A stretch of 39,814 bases of DNA from Acidaminococcaceae bacterium (lineage in GTDB: Bacteria; Bacillota; Negativicutes; Acidaminococcales; Acidaminococcaceae). Positions 1 to 6,170 of this stretch are shown one piece after another. The DNA is taken from positions 1-39,814 of the forward strand of contig JALCSJ010000002.1 of NCBI GenBank assembly GCA_022653215.1, read 5' to 3'. The notes beneath the pieces are model-generated. The model saw only the letters and a program-made list of their open reading frames with translations. It had not been told where the DNA came from and did no database searches. Numbering within the stretch: the first letter of the stretch is position 1; every line of letters begins with the position of its first letter. Made by a program: the position numbers and the translations under genes.

Positions 1-351
1 AACAATATCTCCGCTCTTGAGAATAACATTAGGATCCGGAATCCCATGGCAAATCTCGTCATTGACAGAAGTGCAAACGCTTTTGGGAAATCCTTCATAA
101 TTCAGACAGGCCGGAATAGCATCGTGAGCTATGGTATAATCATAAACTATGGTATTAATATCATCTGTACTCATGCCTACTTTTATTTGTGCAGCCACTG
201 CATCCAAAACTCCTGTATTAATTTTGCTGGCTTCTCTGATGCCGGCAATTTGTTCCGGAGTTTTTATCATATCCATAGTCGGAACTTCATAGCCTCTTGC
301 TGCATAGCCCATAATTTTTAATTTAATTTGTTCTCTGCTTAAATCTGTCAT
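1..351 (-). CDS. map: methionine aminopeptidase, type I (5' part, runs off the window)
   Basis: This gene encodes the cytosolic metalloenzyme that removes the initiator methionine from new proteins. The visible 117 codons run from an ATG at 351, preceded by an AAGGAGA ribosome site, to the window edge; the C-terminal catalytic half and most metal ligands lie outside. The reading shows the family pattern: a segment around residues 30-40 beginning IKTPEQIAGIREA, then NYEGFPKSVCTSVNDEICHG, which contains the conserved His of the type I active site. About 30 residues precede the usual start of the catalytic domain (E. coli MAP begins almost directly at the IKTPE segment), so there is a short N-terminal extension rich in charged residues. 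It has no Cys or SH3-like zinc motif. The gene is transcribed away from the DUF368 gene, and its promoter lies in the shared inverted repeat at 415-455. Confidence 0.9.
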   Translation of the reverse strand, partial: MTDLSREQIKLKIMGYAARGYEVPTMDMIKTPEQIAGIREASKINTGVLDAVAAQIKVGMSTDDINTIVYDYTIAHDAIPACLNYEGFPKSVCTSVNDEICHGIPDPNVILKSGDIV

Positions 352-414
352 TGTAATCTCCTTCTTGCTATTTTAAACTCTTTTTATAATCATTTTAACC
401 CTTTGTTAATACTT

Positions 415-455
415 TTATGCTATAATACCTTCGTAACTAAATCATTATAGCATAA
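415..455. promoter_or_regulatory. inverted repeat carrying two inward-facing extended -10 promoters
   Basis: TTATGCTATAAT at 415-426 is repeated as a perfect reverse complement at 444-455, separated by 17 bases. Each arm contains TGCTATAAT, an extended -10 element: one on the plus strand (421-426, towards DUF368) and one on the minus strand (449-444, towards map). No good -35 is visible for either, which suits extended -10 promoters. The predicted start points (about 433 plus and 437 minus) fall between the two -10 boxes, so the promoters overlap and face each other. Confidence 0.55.
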
Positions 456-468
456 ATACACTGATTTT

Positions 469-484
469 GTTAGAATTTACTAAC
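469..484. promoter_or_regulatory. palindromic operator GTTAG-N6-CTAAC upstream of DUF368
   Basis: GTTAGAATTTACTAAC is a perfect 5+5 palindrome with a 6-base spacer. It lies downstream of the plus-strand -10 and over the expected -35 region of the map promoter. The same layout recurs at 1534-1549 before feoA and, with one mismatch, at 2047-2062 before feoB, which suggests one regulator. The half-site resembles that of DtxR/IdeR-type metal repressors, but their spacing differs, so the regulator is not identified. Confidence 0.5.
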
Positions 485-509
485 CATTCTTGTTGTGAAG
501 GAGAGTTTT

Positions 510-1421
510 ATGGGTTTATTTTTAAATATTGTACGAGGGTTTTGCATGGCGCTGGCTGATAGTGTTCCGGGGGTTTCCGGCGGTACTATAGCTTTTGTTC
601 TTGGTTTCTACGACGAATTTATCGGTTCACTTTATTCTATTGCTGCCGAAGGATTAGAGGCCAAAAAACGTGCCCTGCTTTTTCTTGGCAAACTGGGTAT
701 AGGCTGGGTAATCGGCATGAGTTCTTCTGTCTTGGTGCTGGCCAGCTTATTCCAAACACATATTTACCAGTTAAGTTCTTTATTTATTGGTCTATCTATT
801 TTTTCCTTGCCTCTTATTGTAGTAGAAGAAAAAGAGTCCCTGAAAAATAAATATGGTAAACTTATTTATGCCCTTCTAGGCATTGCTATTGTTGTACTAA
901 TTACCTATTTTAATCCTGCCGGCGGCAAAGGCACCAATGTGGACGTGTCCAGTTTAAGCCTGTCACTGGGAGCCTATGTTTTCGTCGCAGCCATGATTGC
1001 TATTTGTGCCATGGTGCTGCCCGGCATTTCCGGTTCTACCCTCCTTTTGATTTTTGGTCTTTATGTGCCCATTATCTCGGCAATTAAAGAATTCCTGCAT
1101 TTTAATTTTGCTTATTTCCCTGTTTTATGTGTATTTGGTTTTGGGGTATTGGCCGGTATTCTCAGCACTATTAAATTAGTTAAGACAGCTTTAACTGAAC
1201 ATCGTTCAGCCATGGTCTATTTTATTATAGGCTTGATGATTGGCTCTATTTACGCCATTATTATGGGACCGGCCACTTTAAAAGTCCCTCAGGCTCCTGT
1301 TAGCTGGGATACTTTTAGTATTTTATCCTTTATTTTGGGTGGCGTTATTCTTCTGCTTTTAACTATGTTAAAAAATTATTCCGAGCGTAAGCTTCAATTA
1401 CAATTAAAACGCTCCGAATAA
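510..1421 (+). CDS. DUF368 family membrane protein, probable polyprenyl-phosphate transporter
   Basis: A 303-residue polytopic membrane protein of the DUF368 family. Members (named PopT) have been reported to return undecaprenyl phosphate, the lipid carrier for cell-wall precursors, across the cytoplasmic membrane. The family signature is at the N-terminus: ALADSVPGVSGGTIAFVLG (about residues 13-31). A second, similar inverted-topology motif, VLPGISGSTLLLIFGLY, lies near the middle, as expected for a two-repeat transporter. About eight hydrophobic segments are visible. The start is ATG 510, because AAGGAG at 498-503 is its ribosome site; an upstream in-frame GTG at 495 would place the ribosome site inside the gene. 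It is followed by its own terminator and then by the feo operon; the shared palindrome suggests joint metal control. Transport function comes from family knowledge; the family is clear. Confidence 0.85.
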   Translation: MGLFLNIVRGFCMALADSVPGVSGGTIAFVLGFYDEFIGSLYSIAAEGLEAKKRALLFLGKLGIGWVIGMSSSVLVLASLFQTHIYQLSSLFIGLSIFSLPLIVVEEKESLKNKYGKLIYALLGIAIVVLITYFNPAGGKGTNVDVSSLSLSLGAYVFVAAMIAICAMVLPGISGSTLLLIFGLYVPIISAIKEFLHFNFAYFPVLCVFGFGVLAGILSTIKLVKTALTEHRSAMVYFIIGLMIGSIYAIIMGPATLKVPQAPVSWDTFSILSFILGGVILLLLTMLKNYSERKLQLQLKRSE

Positions 1422-1435
1422 ACCTTATGTACTCT

Positions 1436-1491
1436 AAAAACGCTGACAAAATTTTTCTTTAACCAAGAAAAATTTTTCGTCAGCGTTTTTT
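1436..1491 (+). terminator. intrinsic terminator after DUF368
   Basis: A long hairpin has arms AAAAACGCTGAC plus an AT-rich inner stem (AAAATTTTTCTT against AAGAAAAATTTTT), a short loop, and the closing arm GTCAGCG followed by a T-run. One base is unpaired. It closes the DUF368 transcript just before the feo promoter. Confidence 0.85.
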
Positions 1492-1492
1492 C

Positions 1493-1521
1493 TTGACACT
1501 TTTCTTAGTACGTGCTATCAT
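1493..1521 (+). promoter_or_regulatory. sigma-A promoter of the feo operon
   Basis: TTGACA (1493-1498), a 17-base spacer and TATCAT (1516-1521), preceded by TGC, give a consensus -35 with an extended -10. It is placed between the DUF368 terminator and feoA, with the operator at 1534-1549 just downstream of the predicted start. Confidence 0.8.
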
Positions 1522-1533
1522 TGCTAAATGAAA

Positions 1534-1549
1534 GTTAGCGTTATCTAAC
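1534..1549. promoter_or_regulatory. palindromic operator GTTAG-N6-CTAAC in the feoA leader
   Basis: GTTAGCGTTATCTAAC is a perfect palindrome; the symmetry extends to AAGTTAG and CTAACTT. It covers about +6 to +22 of the predicted transcript, where a bound repressor would block initiation or early elongation. It is the same motif as at 469-484. An iron- or metal-sensing regulator is inferred from the genes it precedes. Confidence 0.6.
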
Positions 1550-1571
1550 TTACAGAAAGTGAGGTGGCTTT

Positions 1572-1781
1572 ATGCCTTTATTTCTAGCAGAACAAGGCGT
1601 TCCCCAAACCATTATGCGCGTAGGCGGTACTGCTAAAGTACGTCAGTTTCTAGAGAATCTCGGCATTACTATAGGCAGTTCTATTATGGTTATTTCTACT
1701 ACTGCCAGCGGCCTGATTGTCAATATCAGAGAAACAAGAGTGGCCATCAGCCATGAAATGGCTAATAAAATTATTGTTTAG
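1572..1781 (+). CDS. feoA: FeoA family protein, first copy
   Basis: A 69-residue SH3-like FeoA protein, the small cytosolic partner thought to act on the FeoB iron transporter. The family pattern is visible: a GGTAKVRQFLENLGITIGS segment (glycine turn, then the LGI...G turn) and a C-terminal segment with VNIRETRVAISHEMANKI, equivalent to the usual VRGTRLALGREEAEKI. It starts at ATG 1572 behind a GAGGTG ribosome site. Its stop overlaps the ribosome site of the second feoA. Tandem feoA copies before feoB are common in Firmicutes; the two here are divergent in sequence, so they are not a recent duplication. Which copy contacts FeoB cannot be told. Confidence 0.88.
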   Translation: MPLFLAEQGVPQTIMRVGGTAKVRQFLENLGITIGSSIMVISTTASGLIVNIRETRVAISHEMANKIIV

Positions 1782-1796
1782 GAGGCAATGATTATA

Positions 1797-2018
1797 ATGA
1801 AAACATTGAAGGATGCCAAAGTAGGCGAAAAGGTCAAAGTAGCTCGTTTAAATGGCTTAGGTGCTACGAAAAAGCGTATTATGGATATGGGTATTACAAA
1901 GGGCACAGAACTGTACGTCCGTAAGGTAGCCCCTTTAGGCGATCCTATAGAAATTAACGCCCGTGGCTATGAGTTATCTTTGCGCAAAGAAGATGCCAAT
2001 ATGATTGAAATTGTTTGA
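1797..2018 (+). CDS. feoA: FeoA family protein, second copy
   Basis: A 73-residue FeoA-domain protein starting MKTLKDAKVGEKVKVARLNG and continuing with KKRIMDMGITKGTEL, the typical FeoA core, then PLGDPIEINARGYELSLRKEDA. That last part is the most conserved segment of the family and a better match to classical FeoA than the first copy. ATG 1797 is chosen over ATG 1788 because GGAGG at 1781-1785 sits only two bases from 1788. The gene overlaps nothing and is followed by a 65-base gap holding a degenerate copy of the feo operator, then feoB. It probably modulates FeoB-driven ferrous iron uptake. Confidence 0.9.
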   Translation: MKTLKDAKVGEKVKVARLNGLGATKKRIMDMGITKGTELYVRKVAPLGDPIEINARGYELSLRKEDANMIEIV

Positions 2019-2046
2019 TTGCATTCACTTATTTTTTTGTTGTTAG

Positions 2047-2062
2047 GTTAGCTATTACTAAT
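2047..2062. promoter_or_regulatory. degenerate copy of the GTTAG-N6-CTAAC motif before feoB
   Basis: GTTAGCTATTACTAAT matches the palindrome at 469-484 and 1534-1549 in 9 of 10 half-site bases with the same 6-base spacer. An extra direct GTTAG lies at 2042-2046. It sits 21 bases before the feoB start, inside the operon. No clear promoter accompanies it, so it may be a secondary site or a vestige. Confidence 0.35.
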
Positions 2063-2083
2063 TATAGAGAGAGGAAAGTTAAT

Positions 2084-4234
2084 ATGAAATATAAAATTGC
2101 CTTGGCAGGCAATCCTAATGTAGGGAAAACAACTCTTTTCAATGCCTTGACCGGTTCTAACCAGTTTGTGGGCAACTGGCCGGGCGTAACCGTGGAAAAG
2201 AAAGAAGGCGCACTGAAAGGCCATGCTGATGTAATTATTATGGACTTACCCGGTATTTACTCCCTGTCTCCTTACACTCTGGAAGAAGTTGTAGCCAGAA
2301 ATTATCTGGTTAACGAACGTCCTGATGCTATTTTGAATATTATTGACGGTACTAATTTGGAACGCAATCTTTATTTAACCACCCAGCTTACAGAATTAGG
2401 CATTCCCGTTGTCCTTGCTATTAATATGGTTGACGTAGTACGCAGCAACGGAGATATTATCCACAAAGAAAAATTAGCTGAATTAACAGGCTGTCATGTA
2501 GTAGAAATTTCTGCCAAAACTGGAGAAGGCATTACCAAAGCAGCAAATTTAGCGGCCAAGATAGCCAAGCACCAAGAATTTGCCCTGCCCCGTCATTCCT
2601 TCTGCGGCAGTTTGGAGCATGCCTTAGCCCATATTGAAGATCAGACCAAGGGGTTGCTTCCCGAAACTCAGGAACGCTGGTATGCTATCAAGGTTTTTGA
2701 AAGAGACAGCAAGGTCATGGAAAAGCTACATCTACAACCGGCCAGTGCCAAAAACATCGAAGACACAATTGCCCAAGTAGAAAAGGAAATGGATGACGAT
2801 GCAGAAAGTATAGTTACTAATGAACGCTATAATTATATTTCTTCTATTATTAATAAATGTAACGAAAGAAAAAACTTTGGAAAACTTTCCCTTTCTGATA
2901 AGATTGACCGAGTTGTAACTAATAGATTTTTAGCTTTACCTATTTTTACCCTTATTATGTTTTTAGTTTATTATATTTCTGTCACTACCATTGGCTCCCT
3001 CGTTACCGATTGGACTAATGATACATTATTTGGAGAAATAATCATCCCGGGTGCCGCTGTTTTTTTAGACAGTGTAGGCTGTGCCCAATGGTTGAAAGGC
3101 CTATTGGTTGATGGTATAATTAGTGGTGTGGGAGCTGTATTGGGTTTTGTTCCCCAAATGTTTGTGCTCTTCACGTTTTTAGCCTTTCTGGAGGCCTGCG
3201 GTTATATGGCCCGGATTGCTTTTATTTTGGATAGAGTATTCCGTAAGTTCGGTCTTTCCGGGAAATCATTTATTCCCATGTTAATTGGTACAGGCTGCGG
3301 CGTTCCCGGTATCATGGCTTCCCGTACCATCGAAAATGACCATGACAGAAAAATGACTATTATAACCACCACCTTTATTCCCTGCAGCGCCAAGTTGCCC
3401 ATTATAGCACTGATTGCCGGTGCCCTGTTTCATGGAGAATGGTGGGTTGCTCCCAGTGCTTACTTTGTGGGAATCAGTGCTATTATTACTTCAGGAATTA
3501 TCTTAAAGAAAACTACTATGTTCATGGGTGAACCTGCTCCCTTTGTTATGGAGCTTCCCGCTTACCATATGCCTACCCTCAGCAACATTTGGCATAGCGT
3601 TTGGGAACGCGGTTCCAGCTTCGTCAAGAAGGCCGGCACCGTAATTCTTTTGTCCACTATCTTCGTTTGGTTTACTTCCAGCTTTGGTTATGTGGATGGA
3701 GGAATTGCCATGGTAGAAGATTTAAATGACGGTTTTCTTTCCTATATAGGCAAAGCTGTTTCCTGGATTTTCACTCCCTTAGGCTGGGGTAACTGGAAAG
3801 CTACCGTTGCCGCTTTTACCGGTTTGGTTGCTAAAGAAAACGTAGTTGGTACTTTAGGTATTCTCTATGGTTTCAGTGAAGTAGCCGAAGACGGCCAGGA
3901 AATTTGGGGTACCCTTGCTAAAGAGTTCTCTGTTTTATCCGCCTATTCTTTCTTGATTTTCAACTTATTATGTGCTCCCTGCTTTGCGGCAATGGGCGCA
4001 ATTAAAAGAGAAATGAATAATACCAAATGGACCATTTTTGCCATTGGCTATCAATGTTCCTTTGCCTATGCCGTTTCTCTGATAATCTATCAATTCGGTA
4101 TGTTTGCTACCACCGGGGTATTTACCCTGGGAACTGTTGCAGCAGCAGTGGTTTTTGTGGTAATGATGCACTATCTGTTTAGATCTATTCCTAAAGACGT
4201 TAAGGTTACTAACGTTAGGAGCATTGCTGCATAG
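2084..4234 (+). CDS. feoB: ferrous iron transport protein B
   Basis: A 716-residue inner-membrane Fe(II) transporter with an N-terminal GTPase. G motifs are visible in order: GNPNVGKT (residues 9-16), the GVT switch near 34-36, DLPG (54-57), NMVD (114-117) and ISAKTGEG for G5. The helical GDI-like domain follows, then a membrane part with two Gate regions, the first carrying MLIGTGCGVPGIMASRT with the conserved Cys and the next FIPCSAKLP. ATG 2084, 10 bases after an AGAGAGG ribosome site, gives the normal N-terminus; an upstream in-frame codon at 2015 would add 23 residues that fit no FeoB. It is third in the operon after two feoA genes and is followed 19 bases later by the Cys-rich feoB-associated protein. 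It is intact and near the usual length. Confidence 0.97.
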   Translation: MKYKIALAGNPNVGKTTLFNALTGSNQFVGNWPGVTVEKKEGALKGHADVIIMDLPGIYSLSPYTLEEVVARNYLVNERPDAILNIIDGTNLERNLYLTTQLTELGIPVVLAINMVDVVRSNGDIIHKEKLAELTGCHVVEISAKTGEGITKAANLAAKIAKHQEFALPRHSFCGSLEHALAHIEDQTKGLLPETQERWYAIKVFERDSKVMEKLHLQPASAKNIEDTIAQVEKEMDDDAESIVTNERYNYISSIINKCNERKNFGKLSLSDKIDRVVTNRFLALPIFTLIMFLVYYISVTTIGSLVTDWTNDTLFGEIIIPGAAVFLDSVGCAQWLKGLLVDGIISGVGAVLGFVPQMFVLFTFLAFLEACGYMARIAFILDRVFRKFGLSGKSFIPMLIGTGCGVPGIMASRTIENDHDRKMTIITTTFIPCSAKLPIIALIAGALFHGEWWVAPSAYFVGISAIITSGIILKKTTMFMGEPAPFVMELPAYHMPTLSNIWHSVWERGSSFVKKAGTVILLSTIFVWFTSSFGYVDGGIAMVEDLNDGFLSYIGKAVSWIFTPLGWGNWKATVAAFTGLVAKENVVGTLGILYGFSEVAEDGQEIWGTLAKEFSVLSAYSFLIFNLLCAPCFAAMGAIKREMNNTKWTIFAIGYQCSFAYAVSLIIYQFGMFATTGVFTLGTVAAAVVFVVMMHYLFRSIPKDVKVTNVRSIAA

Positions 4235-4253
4235 GTAACCGTTAGGAGGTATT

Positions 4254-4406
4254 ATGGCTACATTTATTATTTTTGCAATTCTTGTTTTAGTAGTTTTTGG
4301 GATTTTAAAGCTAATGTTCAGGAACCATCCCGGCAATGGCACTAACTGCAGCGGAGGCTGCGGCAGCTGTCCCTTTTCTGGAAAATGTCATATAAACGAT
4401 AAATAA
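4254..4406 (+). CDS. FeoB-associated Cys-rich membrane protein
   Basis: A 50-residue protein. It starts at ATG 4254 behind AGGAGG (4244-4249) and reads MATFIIFAILVLVVFGILKL, a single transmembrane helix, then a short linker and a cysteine cluster with Cys at residues 32, 36, 39 and 45 (CxxxCxxC then C). This helix-plus-Cys-cluster design immediately after feoB is that of the FeoB-associated Cys-rich family (PF12669-like); a FeoC-like or metal-relay role has been suggested but not shown. It is the last gene of the feo operon, followed by the hairpins at 4417-4475. The identification rests on length, topology, Cys spacing and position. Confidence 0.85.
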   Translation: MATFIIFAILVLVVFGILKLMFRNHPGNGTNCSGGCGSCPFSGKCHINDK

Positions 4407-4416
4407 ACATTATAAA

Positions 4417-4475
4417 ACAACACGCTTCTGGGCGGCTGTAAAAGGCCGAGAGAAGCGTGTTGTCTTCTCTCGGCC
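4417..4475. terminator. overlapping hairpins between converging feo and pyrophosphatase operons
   Basis: ACAACACGCTTCT (4417-4429) can pair with AGAAGCGTGTTGT (4451-4463). Alternatively GGCCGAGAGAAG (4444-4455) can pair with CTTCTCTCGGCC (4464-4475). The two stems share 4451-4455, so they exclude each other. On the minus strand the first stem is followed by TTTTATAATG; on the plus strand no T-run follows. It probably ends transcription from both sides. Confidence 0.6.
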
Positions 4476-4511
4476 ACATATTACTCTTTTGAAGTTTTAC
4501 TAGCAAGTTCA

Positions 4512-6134
4512 TTATCTAAAAGCTTCCGTCAGAGGCGGCACAATTTGTTTCTTTCTGGAAAGAACACCGGGCAAATCATAGGACCCGTCCTTGTCTTCCT
4601 TACCAAAAGCTTCGTCCAGCTTGTCTTTATTTTTCCCGGCCCACAGGAGGTTGGTTTTTTCTGCCATAATATCTGTAACCATAAGGAGAGCCGTATCTGT
4701 CTCTTTCCTGTCCACCATTTCCTGCAGAGCTGCTTTAAGACCTGGCCATTTAGGTTTAGCCCCCGGTCCGTCCATAACCGTAACCTGAGCAATGGTTACT
4801 TTTCCGGCAGGTGTGTCAAATTCTTTGGCATCACCATGGACAATGGCTTTAGGAGGCAGACTATTCAAAGCTGAGCCTTCCCTTAGTACATTTAATGCAA
4901 AGGTTTTTACGTCTTTAATACCTGCCGTACCAGCAAGTTCTGCGGCAATTTCTTTATCTTCATCCGTAGAAGTAGGAGATTTGAAATACAAAGTATCAGA
5001 AATAATCGCACTTAAAAGCAATCCTGCTATAGCAGGCGTTAATTTAACTTTGCGGTGATCAGCTAGTTTTGCCACAATGGTAGCGGTACAACCAACAGGA
5101 TCCTGCCTGATAAATACAGGTGCTGCAGTAGTGAGTCCCCCTAATCTATGATGGTCGATTATTTCCAGCACATGAGTATCTTCGATGCCTTCTACTGCCT
5201 GGCTTTGCTCATTATGATCGACTAAAATCAGTTCCTGTTTAACCGGTTTCAACATACTGGTTTTATCTACAGCACCAACGTATTTGCCGTGTCTGAGAAC
5301 AGGGAACACGCTTTCCCTGCTTTTTTCCATAGTTTCTTTCACATCAGAAACATAGTCCCCGGTTTTAAACCTGGTACAATTTTTACTCATAATATAGCGT
5401 ATTTGCACACTTTGCAAAATTAATCTGGCTGTAGAATAAGTATCGTAAGGTGTTGTAATAATAATAGTTCCCCGTTTTTTCCCTAACTCCATGATTTTTT
5501 TGCTTGGTTCAAAACCGCGACTAAGGACCAGACAGGCTACACCTTTATTCAGGGCTTCTGCCTGGGCATCTTCCCTGTCAGCAGTAACCACTAAATCTCC
5601 CTGCTGCACGTGATTCATTTTTTCCGGGGTACAGGCCACAATATAAATCATACCCTGAAAATCCTGTGCTGTACTGCCTGTCCACAGCTTGCCATTTAAT
5701 ACCTGAAGCATACTGGCATAGTCAATTTTCTTTGTATCGTTTTTATCTATGGTAAATTCTTCAAAATACCGCTCAGCAAAGTCATTAACCGTAACCAGTC
5801 CTGCCAAATCCCCATTTTCTTCTACAACGGGAATAGCCTTTAACCTGTATTTGATAAACAGCTCACCTACATTATGAATATTGACTTTCGGCAAAACCGT
5901 AGGCACATCTATAAACTTACTGTCACCAATCCTGGGATAAACGTCATCCACCAGAACAGGCGGTTTAACTTTGAAATAATTCAAAACATATTTTGACTCC
6001 GGATTAAGGGAACCGGCTCTGGCTGCAATAGCATTCACACCTAGCTGTTGTTTCAAATAGGCATAGCCAAGTGCCGAACAAATCGAATCCGTATCAGGAT
6101 TTCTGTGTCCAATGACTAAAATAGGTTTTTCCAC
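4512..6134 (-). CDS. manganese-dependent inorganic pyrophosphatase with CBS and DRTGG regulatory domains
   Basis: A 540-residue family II pyrophosphatase (DHH/DHHA2) that splits pyrophosphate in the cytoplasm. The metal site is shown by GHRNPDTDS (residues 9-17), DHN (306-308), IDHHRLGG (326-333) and SDT (379-381). The usual ~310-residue enzyme is interrupted after about residue 65 by a regulatory insert of about 230 residues: a CBS domain (about 70-125), a DRTGG-like domain (about 130-245) and a second CBS domain (about 245-297). In studied relatives this insert binds AMP/ADP (inhibiting) and ATP or diadenosine polyphosphates (activating). The start is a GTG at 6134, seven bases after AGGAGGT; an overlapping ATG is out of frame. 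It is last in the cdaA-cdaR-FAD operon, 36 bases after the FAD gene, and ends at the hairpins at 4417-4475. Confidence 0.93.
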   Translation of the reverse strand: MEKPILVIGHRNPDTDSICSALGYAYLKQQLGVNAIAARAGSLNPESKYVLNYFKVKPPVLVDDVYPRIGDSKFIDVPTVLPKVNIHNVGELFIKYRLKAIPVVEENGDLAGLVTVNDFAERYFEEFTIDKNDTKKIDYASMLQVLNGKLWTGSTAQDFQGMIYIVACTPEKMNHVQQGDLVVTADREDAQAEALNKGVACLVLSRGFEPSKKIMELGKKRGTIIITTPYDTYSTARLILQSVQIRYIMSKNCTRFKTGDYVSDVKETMEKSRESVFPVLRHGKYVGAVDKTSMLKPVKQELILVDHNEQSQAVEGIEDTHVLEIIDHHRLGGLTTAAPVFIRQDPVGCTATIVAKLADHRKVKLTPAIAGLLLSAIISDTLYFKSPTSTDEDKEIAAELAGTAGIKDVKTFALNVLREGSALNSLPPKAIVHGDAKEFDTPAGKVTIAQVTVMDGPGAKPKWPGLKAALQEMVDRKETDTALLMVTDIMAEKTNLLWAGKNKDKLDEAFGKEDKDGSYDLPGVLSRKKQIVPPLTEAFR

Positions 6135-6170
6135 ATTTAAACCTCCTTATCTTTTTTACTTTGCTTAATG

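Noticed and set aside
46..321. Plus-strand open frame of 91 codons
   Set aside because: It lies antisense to the start of map, which has a ribosome site and clear homology on the minus strand.
4201..4250. CTAACGTTAG near the end of feoB as a further operator
   Set aside because: The half-sites are in the opposite order with no spacer, and it lies within coding sequence; not the same motif.
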